A stretch of DNA of 64,000 nt from Macrolepiota albuminosa (GCA_027475525.1 JAMWFC010000113.1:682001-746000); one strand, 5' to 3'. Shown: positions 21,851 to 33,760, counted from the stretch's first letter. The notes: generated by a model not told the origin, from the sequence alone. Translations and numbers: made by a program.

Positions 21851-23243
21851 CCGGACCATGCTCCAGAGTTCAAGATGTGAACAAGGGATTCCAGGGTAAG
21901 GGACTTAGTCTGGGGATTGGGAGAAGTCAAGGGGGTGATGTGATTGAGATTGAGTCAAGAACTGGAGGTTCTAAGACAAGACTGGGGTTAATAAACTCTA
22001 AGTCATGAAGTGCATACCAATTTCAAGAGCATGTATATCAGTCAAAGTGTGCTAGTCACACATGCCAGTCAAAGCATGCCAGTCAATGTGTACCAGTCAA
22101 TCAAAGAGCACACAAACAATCAGTGTAATATCAAGACTAAGGTAATACAAGTGGGTGGTTACTCTTTAAGTACATGCAGGGGTTACTCCAGGTTCCTGGG
22201 GAATTTCAGAATGTCTGGGGCAATCCTGGGAGTCAAAGGATGGCGGTGAGCAGAAGGGGATCTGTATACCAGGGATTGCACATGTGGAGCACAGAATCAA
22301 TTGGCATGGGGGTCCCAGATGGGGGGGTTGTGACACTCCCCATAACAGTGGCTGTACTATTGTTGAGTTGATAGCCTGAGTTGATCCTTGCCCTAATCTG
22401 TCCTGTATTTTCTGTATTTTATTGGGGTATTTGTGGAGATACAATTTGTTGGAACTTGCTACTAGGAGGCTTACAGTTTTTAGCCTTAATAAATGTTTAT
22501 TTTGACTTCTGGTACTTGTTATGTGCCTGACTGCTGGCACAGCATTGTATCAACATCATGAACAATATCATCAGTGGAAAGATGACTAAGAAACCTAAAG
22601 GAGAAAGTACCATCACCCTAAACCCAGTCCTGCAAGATACAACAGTCAATATAAGATCCAGCAACAACTACTTGCCAGTATTGCTACAGAAGATGATATG
22701 TACTGCCAAAAAGTATAAAGTAAGCTTTGCTCCTCTCTCAATGAGCAAGGATGTAAGGGAAGACCTACCTACCCATATGGAGGCACAAAAGTATGAGAAA
22801 GGACAAAAGAGTCCAGAAGGACTCCTTGACAATGGTCTGCCTGTATGATATGCATAAAATAAGAACAGTAGGCAAAATGAAAAAAAAATTGGTGATATCC
22901 TAGCCATCACTACAGGAAACCACAAAGCATGGAAGAACTGTGCATGCAGGTTGTGCCAAGAAATGAGACAAGAAGGGTGCCCTAATCCACATAGATGCAG
23001 CCTTTTTGCAAGGCTACTTATTGGTAAATTGAAAGCTGAATGAAATTTCAATACACCTATGCTGGTCTGGAAAGTCAGTAATGAGGAAAGGTTATGGCTA
23101 CAAGGAGATATGCACTGTATATTCAGCCTAGACCTAGGCACAGCAAATTTCTCAAAGGACAGTTTCCAAGTCTTCACCAACCCAGCACACAGTGATAGTA
23201 GTGACATAGGCTATGGAAAAACACTGGAGGACCCATCCACCCT

Positions 23244-23397
23244 CACAACAATATACACCAATGGGTCTTGTGTAAAAAATAATAGAGGAAATGCTGTGGC
23301 TGGAGCTGGTATCTGGTTTGCACAACAATATACACCAATGGGTCTTGTGTAAAAAATAATAGAGGAAATGCTGTGGCTGGAGCTGGTATCTGGTTTG
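23244..23397. repeat. 77-bp tandem duplication 11
   Basis: Exact units 23244-23320 and 23321-23397. Doubles the first RNase H strand of the LINE. Confidence 0.95.
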
Positions 23398-23762
23398 AAC
23401 ACAACGACCCAAGAAACAGAGCTATCAAGCTCCCATACTACATAGCGCAGACCAATAATACTGGGGAAGCAATAGCTATTCTGGAGGCTGCAAGAGCAGT
23501 TCCTAGTACTCAGTCAATATTAGTGAAAAGCAACTTGCAACTAGAGATAGATAGCCTCACCACCTTGCTAGGAAAACGAGAGGATGAAGGGTGGACTGGG
23601 GTGGCAAATAGCTATATTATGTGCCCTCTAATAGCTGTCCTCCAAGAAAGGACAGGCTTGACAATATTAGAAAAAGTAAAAGGTCACTTGAGGGTAGAAG
23701 GGAACAAGGAAGCTGGCCATCTTGCAAATGAGAGGCAAAAAAGGACATCAAGGATGAGATAG
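23248..23762 (+). pseudogene. RNase H domain of the LINE
   Basis: Fits the LINE RNase H fold: first strand Thr-Asn-Gly-Ser-Cys, helix with Thr-Gly-Glu-Ala, and a late Lys-Gly-His. The first catalytic Asp is Asn (normally Thr-Asp-Gly-Ser), and the third also appears as Asn in Lys-Ser-Asn-Leu. Both changes are one G-to-A transition. The Glu is kept. Activity is expected to be lost. Confidence 0.7.
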
Positions 23763-24470
23763 ACCTTCAAATTCCCATAAGTTATGAAATAACTGGTGCT
23801 AAACTCACAAAAGCCACACAAGCACTAGTATACAAAAGCATCTTAGAAACGCAGCCAATCCAAGACTGAAGGACCCACAAACACCTGGACATAATGCACT
23901 GGGCAAAGAGGGATGCAGTAGGATCTACTCCCACAGATAAAATAATATGGAAATTATTGAGAAGCAAGACCCTGTCAAAGGAAATAAGAAACTTCCTCTG
24001 AAAAGCCATGCACAAATTGTATAAGATAGAGAGATACTGGAACAACATATGAAAATATAAAAAAAGAGCCACCTGCACGCTGTGTCATGTTGAAGAATCA
24101 ATGGACTACATTTTAATGGAGTGTAGAGTGTCAGGACAGGACATGTATGGGACTTTATTCGAGAACTAATGGAAAAAAAAGAGGCATAAAATACTCTAAA
24201 CCCTCCCTTAAAGATGTGCTGGGCTGTGCTATACTGAGCAGAGGAAAGAACCAGGGAAGGGACAGATTTCTGATCATAGTAATATTGGAAGCTGTCTATG
24301 CTATTTGGAAAGCTAGATGTCAGTGGAAAATATCCAGGAATGCTGACCCTGAGCATATGTATATTGTCAAGAAACAAGATGAAAATGAAAGTAAAAGCTG
24401 TGCTAGAGAGAAAGATAAAGCTGGACTGTTTAGCAACAAATGCAGAGAGATTTGGACAAAAGGCAACAAA

Positions 24471-24624
24471 GCCCAGTTTAGTCAATAAAACATGGAAGAA
24501 TCTCATTCTGGCCTTCTCAACACCCCTCAGATTGTGGAGAAAAATAAGCCCAGTTTAGTCAATAAAACATGGAAGAATCTCATTCTGGCCTTCTCAACAC
24601 CCCTCAGATTGTGGAGAAAAATAA
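24471..24624. repeat. 77-bp tandem duplication 12
   Basis: Exact units 24471-24547 and 24548-24624, in the LINE 3' region. Confidence 0.95.
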
Positions 24625-24927
24625 CCACAGTTTTAGTAGATATTGGCTGAACGTGTGTGCAAAGCCCCACACTGTGTGTGTAAAGGCATTTCTAATGGGG
24701 TGGACCCCATGACCTAGGTGTAAAGACTTATTTGACCATGCAGGACTCAAGTCCTGCACATATTCTGACCAGTAGAGGCTGACATTATTGCGTTGTCTGC
24801 TGGATTGCTATGATACCACCAAAAAAAAAATAAAATAAAAAATCTGAAACATTCAAGAAAAATTCAATTTAGCTTATATTAATGCTTTGAGAGTTGAGGA
24901 AAGCCAGTGATGTTGTAAAAACCAAGG

Positions 24928-25019
24928 CCTTAACCAAACAAAGTGAGGTTGAGGCTGAGATTAAGCATTGAGTTCTCTACACATATTTGAAGCTCTAACC
25001 TCACTTTGTTTGGTTAGGG
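24928..25019. other. Inverted repeat, 29-nt arms
   Basis: Arms 24928-24956 and 24991-25019 match at 25 of 29 positions around a 34-nt loop. It lies about 225 bp past the NLR stop codon, so it may sit in its 3' UTR or be a small MITE. No target duplication noticed. Confidence 0.55.
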
Positions 25020-25242
25020 TGGAGGCTTAGCTGTATTTATTCAATAGTCTATTATTTACTTTTAAAGTTGTCAGTCAGTACCTATCACATTATATATGTA
25101 ACTTCTGCATAACTTTTACAGTTTTTCAGTGTTTCTTTCAAAGTAATAAAATATAGTAGAGTCAATTTTTCAAATGAGCAGACTGATAGATGAATTTTCC
25201 ATATATTGATAATATAGCTACACAAAAATTGTAATGCATAGC

Positions 25243-28200
25243 TTAATAATTATAGCAATGTGTCCATTTCTCTCCAAAGAAACAAAATGAAAAATTTACA
25301 TACAAAGATCTGCTTGATGAAATAACAAGAGTATTTGAAGGATGGTATGCTATGTTGAAAACAGATGCTGGAACACATATCAGACGATGTTGAGTAGGAA
25401 GTAACCAAATCCAGTTTTTAGAAATAAACATTGAAATATTTGATTTACTAGTATGACTAGTCAACTCTTGCAGCTGGGCACTACTAGAGGCATTCCCCGC
25501 TTTGACAGGCCTGTTATTTGAGTCAGAGGCAATGCTTTTGCCATCAGGTGAAAATATAATAGATGTGACACTGTTGGTGTGACCATTCAACTCCTGTACC
25601 TGTATACTACTAGAAGCATCCCACACTCTTATAGACTTGTCAACTGAGCCAGAGACAATGCTTTTTCCATCAGGTGAAAATGCAACAGATGTGACACTAT
25701 TGGTGTGACCATTCAATTCCTGCAGCTGTATACCACTAGAGGCATCCCACACTCTTACAGACTTGTCAGCTGAGGCAGAGGCAATGCTTTTGCCATCAGG
25801 TGAAAATGCAACAGATGTGACACTATTGGTGTGACCATTCAACTCCTGCAGCTGTGTACCACTAGAGGCATCCCACACTCTTAGAGACTTGTCAACTGAA
25901 CCAGAGACAATGCTTTTTCCATCAGATGAAAATGCAATAGATCTGACCCAGTTGGTGTGACCATTCAATCTCTGCAGCTGTGCACCATTGGAGGCATCCC
26001 ATACTCTTACAGACTTGTCACCTGAGGCAGAGACAATGCTTTTGCCATCAGGTGAAAATGCAACAGATGTTACCCAGCTTGTGTGACCATTCAACTCCTG
26101 CAGCTGTGCCCCACTAGAGGCATTCCACACTTTCACAGACTTGTCATCTGAGCCAGAAACAATACTTCTGCCATTAGGTGAAAATGCAACAGATCTAACA
26201 TCTTTAGTATGACCATTCAACTCCTGTAGCTGTATACCACTGGAAGCATCCCACACTCTTATAGACTTGTCAACTGAGCCAGAGACAACACTTTTTCCAT
26301 CAGGTGAAAATGCAAGGGATGTGACACTATTGGTGTGACCATTGAATTCCTGCAGCTGTATACCATTAGAGCCATCCCACACTCTTACAGACTTGTCAGC
26401 TGAGCTAGAGACAATGCTTTTTCCATCAGGTGAAAATGCAAGAGATGTGATACTATTGGTGTGACCATTCAATCAGCTGAGCTAGAGACAATGCTTTTTC
26501 CATCAGGTGAAAATGCAAGAGATGTGATACTATTGGTGTGACCATTCAATTTCTGCAGCTGTATACCACTAGAGGCATCCCACACTCTTACAGACTTGTC
26601 AGCTGAGCCAGAAACAACATTTTTTCCATCAGGTGAAAATGCAACAGATGTGACAATGTTGGTGTGACCATTCAACTCCTGCAGCTGTGTACCACTAGAG
26701 GCATCCCACACTCTTAGAGACTTGTCAACTGAACCAGAGACAATGCTTTTTCCATCAGATGAAAATGCAATAGATCTGACCCAGTTGGTGTGACCATTCA
26801 ATCTCTGCAGCTGTGCACCATTGGAGGCATCCCATACTCTTACAGACCTGTCACCTGAGGCAGAGACAATGCTTTTGCCATTAGGTGAAAATGCAACAGA
26901 TGTGACCCAGTCTGTGTGACCATTTAACTTCTGCAGCTGTGCACCACTGGAGACATCCCACACTCTTACAGACTTGTCACCTGAGGCAGAGGCAATGCTT
27001 TTGCCATCAGGTGAAAATGCAACAGATGTGACACTATTGGTGTGACCATTCAATTCCTGCAACTTTGCACCACTAGAGGCATCCCATACTCTTACAGACT
27101 TGTCAGCTGAGCCAGAGATAATGCTTTTTCCATCAGGTGAAAATGCAACTGATATGACCCAGCTGATGTGACCATTCAATTTCTGCAGCTGTGCACCACT
27201 GATAGCATCCCACACTCTTACAGACTTGTCATCTGAGCCAGAGACAATGTTTTTGCTATTAGGTGAAAATGCAACAGATCTGACCCAGCCAATGTGACCA
27301 TTCAGCTCCTGTAGTTGAGCACCAGTGGCAGCATTCCACACTTTTACTGACTTGTCACTTGAGGCTGAAACAATGTATTTTCCATCAGATGACAATGCTA
27401 CACAATACACTGGTTCTATCTCCAATATATGGACTTTTGACAGGGTAGTTTTTTCATTCCTTGTAATAGATGGGATTCTAGAAAACTTCTTCTTCCAGTT
27501 GTGCAAAATTGGACTAGTTACTGGCCATGCAGCTAATGCTGAGATATATAAATGTGGTGTTGATAAAGCTGCAGTACTTGTAGCAAAGTCAGCAACAAAG
27601 TTGGCTGTCTCATTAATTCCTTGTGTAAGGGATAAATCATGATCCATATTTTGCTGTTATACATTTAGTTGTAAACAGTATTTATATCAGAGTTATTCAC
27701 CTTTTTTATGATATCACAGACTTGTTGAAGCATCAAATGACATTGTTTAGATAATTTGAGTAGATTCATTGCTTCTATCCAAAAAAGAACTTGAATATCA
27801 AGAAATCTTTCTATTTGTAACTGAAGATTTTGGTATTTGTTAGTTTCAGCCTTAATAAAATGTCTAGCCCAGTATTTACAAGCATACTGAAGAATTTCTG
27901 AGATTTTCTCTCTGACACAAACTTCCAGGTTGGCAACTTCTGAATCCAACAGAAATGATGAAGGCATACTGCACATATCAAAGTGGAGATCTCTCATCAT
28001 TATGTTAAAGCAATGAGAAGCAAGGAATGCATGATGGGATGTTGCATCACAAGACATATCTTTTATATAATTTGAAGAAACATGCAAAGATCTCAAAGAA
28101 ATTCTGGATGCTTGTATATAATCCATGATAAAATCTGGAAAAGAAGCATGATACCAGAAAACATGACCTTCTTTTTTATAAAGAACAGGATGAAGCTTTT

Positions 28201-30872
28201 GTACAATATCATCACCTTGCTGCTTTAGAATTTTTATATTTTGAGTATTACATTTAGAATGAAGTCCTGCAGCAACAAAAGTAGATATACGATCTTCTGC
28301 ACAAAGAATAGTGTGCAGAATTTCCAAGCGATCATCAATAAATCTTTTTTCACTTGTACTGAATGCATCAGACAATATTTGGCAATATAAGTTGTTGATT
28401 AACACTATTGCACTAGGAAGATCTGAGGATGTTGTATCAATTTTAAAGTCAAGCAGTGTTCTCATTAAAATCTGCTTCTCTTCTGGAGTTCCTGATGATA
28501 TATACTTTACAGCTGTTGAAGCATAAATAAATAAACAGTTTGCTTTATTTCCAAGCTCTCGAAGTTCTGGCTTATTCACAAATTCTGGAAGTTTTGCATT
28601 CAAATATGTCATAATATCCATATCAGCATCTTCATGAGGAATATTCTGAAGGTAACAAACTGAATCAGATGAAAAAGACTTGCACAATTCTGCAAGGTCA
28701 GGATCTGGTCGACTTGTTACAAGAAACTTTAGACCATTTAAATGATTTTTTTCAATAGTAACAAGTAATTCTTTGAGAAATTCTAAGCCTCCTTTATTGT
28801 CAACTTCATCCAAAGCATCAATTACAATAAGATATGGCGGCAAGCTGGAAGAATAACTAGTCATAACTTTCTTCCAAGGATTTACTAACAGATTTTGCAT
28901 TTGTTTCTTTAAATCCTTGTTGACTGAGTTTTTATCTACTCCTTGAAAAGACTTGGCAAAGAGCTGTGAATGACAAGCAAGCTGATAAACAAGAGTAGGA
29001 ATGATGTTTTTTTGGCTTCGTGTATCTTCAAATTGCCGAGAGCAAAAAAAACTAGCCTGCAAAATTTGCAATACATTATTTCCCTCTTCAAAGTCTTGAG
29101 CTATAGTATAAGCAATTGTTGATTTTCCAGATCCTGCATGACCAGTCAGCCAAAAAACCTGTGGACTACTATCTGATGCATTTTGAGCCCAATTGCTAAT
29201 TTTTTTAAGAATTTCAACACGTGTTCCTGGTGTGCATGGTTGACGAGACAATGTTTGCACATCATCAGGATTGGCATCATATACAGCTCTGTAAGCATGA
29301 GGCCAGCCATACAATTGCAATTGCTAAAGCTCAAGTAAGCACACATAATATCAAAGTGCTTTTCAATAACTTACTTCAAGTAGCTTTTGTGAGTCCCAAA
29401 CATTTTTATCAATTTTCAACATCAATACTGACTAAAACAAAGCATGTTAAAACTATAGCAAAGTAGTTGTATAAATATCCATGCCTGAAAAATATTTGTT
29501 TGATCATTGATATAATTGACAATATGATTTATTTTCAACTTGTTCTCTTCACTATTCATAGCTTTGCTAAAACGAGACTTTTTTGACATTTCCATAAGTT
29601 CTTCAAATTTATCATTTAATATTCTGCAATATATGTCAACTTGACAAAGATAGCAACAACATTAAACCTACTTTACAAAGCCTTTTATAACAGTTTTCAA
29701 GTTTGTATTTTCATCATTGAAATTTGTTATAGCATTAAGAAAGTCTCTGATTCTTGCAAGCTGAAGATCAAGCTCGTCATTATTGTTAGAAACAGCCTAT
29801 AACTACTTTTAATATATATCACAAAAAAAAAAAAAAACTCACATTTTTCAGCTCAATCAAAGCATTAAGAGTTGCAACAGGAGCTTGAAATGGAGTTCCA
29901 GATAATGGTCTGTCAATCTTCTTGAGCAAGAGCTCAATTCCATTCAAAGCTGTGTGAAGTCCATCTTTTATCATGGTGTTTAAAGCATGATCTCTGGCAG
30001 AAGATGCCTGAGATATAGTTAAACCACCACCATGACTTCCTCCTTCAGTAAAAACCATGAGCATCACTGCTACATGTGTATATATTTAGTGAAATGTGGC
30101 ATACCCAATTTATTAGTGGAAGAAGCCTCAACCTGAAGCTTCATGTCAGCTGTAATTTCATCAATCAGTATTAAAGATTGGTAAATCAGTTGAATAGAAT
30201 TACCTGACGTCACATGTCTTTCTCCAGTTGTCAAATCATCATCAGATTGACTCATATCAGTAGAAGCTTGGATTGTAAAACAATTGTTCAGATTCTTTAC
30301 AGTATGAATGATCATCAATAACTGACCGGTACTTGTAGAACTTGAGGTAACTTGAGAAGCTCGCATAACGGCTTCAGAAGTGGTCACTTTCAAAAGCATG
30401 GAGCAAGAGATGCAGATTTCATACTCACTGTTTCCTTCTACTATACACCGAGCTGTATTTACACGGATAAAAGATGGGGTATGTTCACTGGTTGTCCCTT
30501 TTGAGGTCTGTTCAGGCCCACAATGACAGATGAAATGTACTTGAAACTCACTGAATCCAGTGTCTTCTCTGTTAGCTGGCGGTGTGGCCAATGAAGGCAT
30601 GGAGGCAGAGACTTGGGTGCACATTGAGACACCCGGGCCTGGGCAGCGAAGATGGATGTACTAGTATGCTTACCTGTATTCATTGGGCCTGACAAGAACG
30701 AAGGTTGACTCGGAGATCCATTTCCGGGTACACGACGAGAATCTGCTGCGAGAGAAACACTCGGGGCATTGACTTGGGTGCCTGCAGTACGACGCCTGAA
30801 CATTGAACAAAACCTTTGAATAATTCGTCGCCTCCTTGAAGAGGCCTTGTTGTCTTGCTGAGGAGTAGACAT
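25243..30872 (-). CDS. NACHT-WD40 NLR-like (STAND) protein, eight exons
   Basis: Signal-transducing ATPase of the fungal NWD type, related in architecture to the HET-E/HET-D incompatibility proteins. Exons: 30872-30674, 30638-30105, 30069-29843, 29796-29672, 29623-29485, 29431-29375, 29323-27701, 27653-25243. Phases agree throughout; with one 77-bp copy (26396/26473) removed the total is 1,745 codons plus stop with no interruption. Residues 1-~245: unrecognised, basic at the start. ~245-430: helical bundle. ~440-600: NACHT with Walker A (Gly-His-Ala-Gly-Ser-Gly-Lys-Ser-Thr) and Walker B (Leu-Ile-Val-Ile-Asp-Ala-Leu-Asp-Glu). C-terminal half: about 15 WD40 repeats of 42 residues. The intron at 29484-29432 is GC-AG. 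Cytoplasmic sensor role is inferred from family. Confidence 0.9.
25450..27430 (-). repeat. WD40-coding 126-bp repeat array
   Basis: About 15 near-identical 126-bp units. A three-unit block is almost identical at 25870-26080 and 26700-26910, differing at very few sites, which implies recent duplication or gene conversion. The last unit (about 25450-25570) is degenerate: its Asp-Lys-Ser-Val-x-Val-Trp core is lost. Repeat number may be under-counted because an assembly join falls inside. Confidence 0.85.
26396..26549. repeat. 77-bp tandem duplication 13
   Basis: Exact units 26396-26472 and 26473-26549. Breaks the NLR frame within a WD40 repeat. Confidence 0.95.
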
Positions 30873-31812
30873 ATTCAATGAGTAATAGAGCGATAAGGTG
30901 CGGGGAAAGATAGACAACAGTAGAATACGGTTGCCCCGAGTACATGTCAGTCTAGCCATGTTTGTGCATAAGCTCAGTATGTCAAGACTAAATCACGAGT
31001 GGACAGCCTTGGGCCAAGTGACTTGTGCACGTAATCTATGCACACATGCTGTTACCAGATCGAGCTTGTCATTCTCTCGCAGCACACAAGGATCCAATAG
31101 TACTCCCTTCATATCATCAAAGCTACAGGTCTCATTTCCCCTTCCATTGAACTCCTCCGTTCACGTATACCAAGAACCTCACAGCCATAATAATTACCAA
31201 GCCGGCCATATAGCCAATATCACGACAAATAGTCCCGATCGAGCGCCAAGCGATGAAAGATACTGTCAGAATTATTAGCTGATAAGGCCGCCAATATCAC
31301 GACAAATAGTCCCGATCGAGCGCCAAGCGATGAAAGATACTGTCAGAATTATTAGCTGATAAGGCCTTAGAGTGTGAATTCGTAACGCGAGCCTCCTCGC
31401 AGACTTCGACCCTTCCAACGATCGATCCCGCCACCGCCCTCGCGGACGTCCTCTGCACCATACAGCTGTGTAGTGGCGCCCCTGAAAGGACACGACTACA
31501 CCACACATTTTTGTCATCGGCGACTAACCAGACGCATTTGGTGCCATCGCAGCAGGAAATAACGTGTATTATCAGGTGCGTACAGGTTTTTTTCTCTGAA
31601 ACACGTCATTGAAAGGGCACAGAGCGTACTGTTGGTTCTCATTTCCATGAATGACGCACCCTGAGCACTTATTTCCCATTGTACATGTGGTTCATGTCGT
31701 CGGTGCCTCCGAAGTGGTCTCGAACACGATCAGAACGCGTCGAGAGGGTTGGCAGAGTAAACCACCTGTTTAGAGAGTATGCAACGAGGAAGAGTTGATA
31801 GGCGGATACTCC
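30873..31812. other. Upstream region of the NLR gene, no gene seen
   Basis: Higher CpG content than the NLR body. It presumably holds the NLR promoter; no TATA box stands out. One 77-bp duplication lies here. Short frames on both strands have no recognisable domain. Confidence 0.5.
31213..31366. repeat. 77-bp tandem duplication 14
   Basis: Exact units 31213-31289 and 31290-31366, upstream of the NLR gene. Confidence 0.95.
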
Positions 31813-32031
31813 TTACCTTCCCTTGACGAACTTGATCGGCATCATCATCATTTGAATGGGGACCTCTTCAATCATCTTGTCTTCAGAAAGAGGCATCATC
31901 ATTATTTTGGTAGTTTCCTCGTGCACAACCATTCCAACAAGATCGAAAATGCGTTGGTAGAGTACCATCCTGCAGTTAGAACCGATCATGCCTGAAAAAG
32001 ATGTGGTGAGGGGTAGTTCCTCAGACGTCAC
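31813..32031 (-). CDS. Short ORF, unknown gene fragment
   Basis: 72 codons with a helical, Met-rich middle. It follows 32216-32031 on the same strand and may belong to the same relic. Not recognised. Confidence 0.2.
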   Translation of the reverse strand: MTSEELPLTTSFSGMIGSNCRMVLYQRIFDLVGMVVHEETTKIMMMPLSEDKMIEEVPIQMMMMPIKFVKGR

Positions 32032-32216
32032 TATTCACCTACACTTGCGTACTTCCATCCTGCTGTAAGACACGGTATCTTCTTGCAGGTACTATATGCC
32101 TTTATCAACTGACACTCGTCACTGCTCTCCAAATCGATACTATACGAATAAAAGTATCCTTCCGACGAAACGACCATCACGTGTGGAGTCGTCCTTAGCA
32201 GCATCAGCACGAGCAA
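32031..32216 (-). pseudogene. Possible C-terminal fragment of a PROPPIN (Atg18/Hsv2-like) protein
   Basis: The strand Val-Met-Val-Val-Ser-Ser-Glu-Gly-Tyr-Phe-Tyr followed by Ile-Asp-Leu-Glu resembles the last propeller blade of fungal Atg18/Hsv2-like PI3P-binding proteins, as I remember them. Only ~40 residues fit and no other blade is present, so this would be a captured or left-over fragment. Confidence 0.35.
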
Positions 32217-33256
32217 GTTTCAACACCGAAAACAAGGTGCGTTACCACACGTACGGGCTACGGGCGACGATACAGCGTGCGCCGGGCACGGGGAGATGGA
32301 GGAAGGCAAAATCTCGCGAGGGCTCCCAGAGAGTGAGCGTCGTGGGGAGGTACCCGCCCACGGAGTGGGTGAGTGATTTGGTCACTTGTGTCGCAGGCTT
32401 GAGCTGTAGTTAGAATTAGATTAGATGAGATTAGATTATGAGAGGAGAGGAGGGACACACGAGACGCTTAGAGCGGGTTTCTTGTCGATAAATGTGTCGT
32501 AGCCGTGTCTCTACTGTCGACAGAGTCGGACTCTGTAGGCGGGCTTGCAGGCTGTGACGGTGTGGACGTGGGATGGAGTACCTGATGGATCGGTTTCGAA
32601 GTCGAGAGAGTCGGAAGCAGAGTATAAGGGTAGAGGTCGAAATAGACAGTAGAGTGTGTATATGCGCCGTAAACGTAGAGTACGTCCGTCGCAATATGAA
32701 AGAAATTCGTAGAACAGAAGGCGAGCACCAGAGAGATCGAGAGTAACTCAGTAGTCAAAGAGAGAGTGAATAGCAGCTGAAGACCGAAGCACCGAGAAGG
32801 AAGGGCAGAAATGAAGCAAAGAAAGCTGAAGAGGTCGACTAGCAGGAGACAGCTCAAGACGTCAAGATTTCAAGAAGCCGATGAGCCGAGACGAAAGCAG
32901 AGATGCCGTGACAGTTGGACAAGCCGAGAACAGAGCCGAGACAGACGAGTACAGAGCCGTGACAGAGAAGTACAGAACACCGAGAAGCCGAGAGAATCTG
33001 AGTCCGTTGCCGTAGACAGCGAGCACGCGGTGTTCGACACCGGATCAGACGCCGAACAAGCCAGAACAGAGCCGAGCAGGCGAGAAAACCGGAGTGAACA
33101 GTCGATTCGTCTAACTCGATCCCATCAAACGAACCTTATCGAGAACCTTGACAGGTTCCGTCAAACATGAAGCTTTGAAGAGTAAATAACTCCAAAATTA
33201 AATTAAATAACTCCAAAATTAAATAACCTCAGATTAAATAAATATAAGAATTTGTC
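32217..33256. other. Unassigned sequence with Arg/Glu-rich ORF
   Basis: A 119-codon plus frame (32811-33170) is Arg/Ser/Glu-rich from short GAGCCGAGAC-like repeats; low complexity makes a real gene doubtful. Simple ATTAGA repeats at 32412-32440. A 19-bp word near 33107 recurs with two changes at about 49768. Confidence 0.3.
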
Positions 33257-33760
33257 CACCAACTCGAAGGACCGCAGATCAAGTATCTTCTCTTCCTTCA
33301 GAACATCATTGAAACATTATTGACAGACATCTCAAAGCGCAGTTTTTGGGTGATACGGACTGCTGGGTTGGTCATTGATGCTTTCGAAGGTTTAGCAGAA
33401 TTTCAATGCATTTTCCTGTGTCTCTTCCTTGTACAACAATGCCCATACTTTTTATTTCAGATTTACTCAGTCCTGAGGCCTGAATTGTGAACCTCCTAAG
33501 CAATGGTCAAGAACCACCAACTCGGAGACTGCAGATCCTTGAATGTCTTCTCTTTCGACATATGTTCAGAACATTGTCGATCTTATTAGTTGCTGACATC
33601 TCAAAGCATGTTTTGGGGCAATGTGGCCTGGACATCAATGCTTTCCTGAGTTCAGCAGGATTTTAGTGAAGTTGTTGGTGTGTTTCTGTCATCATTGGTG
33701 TATTTCTGTCTCTTTTCTATGAACAACAATGCCTGTGCTTTCTATATCAGATTTACACAA
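33257..33760 (+). repeat. Imperfect ~257-bp direct duplication
   Basis: Unit A about 33257-33482 and unit B about 33514-33760 share blocks such as CCACCAACTCG, GACATCTCAAAGC and AACAATGCC in the same order, with substitutions and small gaps. Older and longer than the 77-bp duplications, so unrelated to them. Confidence 0.6.

Larger units (their letters stand above)
21162..22335 (+). repeat. Solo LTR of the chromovirus family, CpG-decayed
   Basis: Homologous to LTRs at 40799-41545, 49270-49747 and 61922-62814. Starts TGTCAGG, ends TGACA, flanked by the 5-bp duplication CTCCC (21157-21161 and 22336-22340). Most CpG sites of the other copies are TG or CA here. It contains a second LTR (21203-21720) and a 77-bp duplication. 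Confidence 0.8.
20596..22552 (+). repeat. LTR-like repeat S, copy 1 (hosts nested insertions)
   Basis: Similar along both ends to 34638-35628 (copy 2), e.g. the shared words CTAAGCAATTCACT and ATGTTTATTTTGACTTCTGG. Starts near TGTAGTTCTG and ends TTGTATCA. Without the nested LTRs it is about 770 bp. It interrupts LINE coding sequence between the RT thumb and the Cys/His region. I found no clean target duplication. Confidence 0.6.
19126..24842 (+). mobile_element. 5'-truncated LINE (non-LTR retrotransposon), interrupted
   Basis: Pieces in order: RT palm from motif B (Arg-Gln-Gly-Asp-Pro-Leu-Ser, 19136) to 19592, where the catalytic block reads Phe-Thr-Asn-Asp instead of Phe-Ala-Asp-Asp; RT thumb 20285-20595; connecting region 22553-23050 with a Cys/His cluster near 22945-23000; RNase H 23248-23762; C-terminal Cys-x2-Cys-His-x-Cys knuckle 24073-24123; A-rich tail 24818-24842. 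LTR insertions occupy 19593-20284 and 20596-22552. Many stops and frame changes, so dead. 5' truncation is usual for LINEs. Confidence 0.8.

Noticed and set aside
25450..27430. Two separate WD40 genes
   Set aside because: They overlap only through a 77-bp duplication; the joined frame is continuous and in phase with the NACHT exons.
32811..33170. SR-like splicing protein
   Set aside because: The Arg/Ser/Glu content comes from short nucleotide repeats; no RNA-binding domain.
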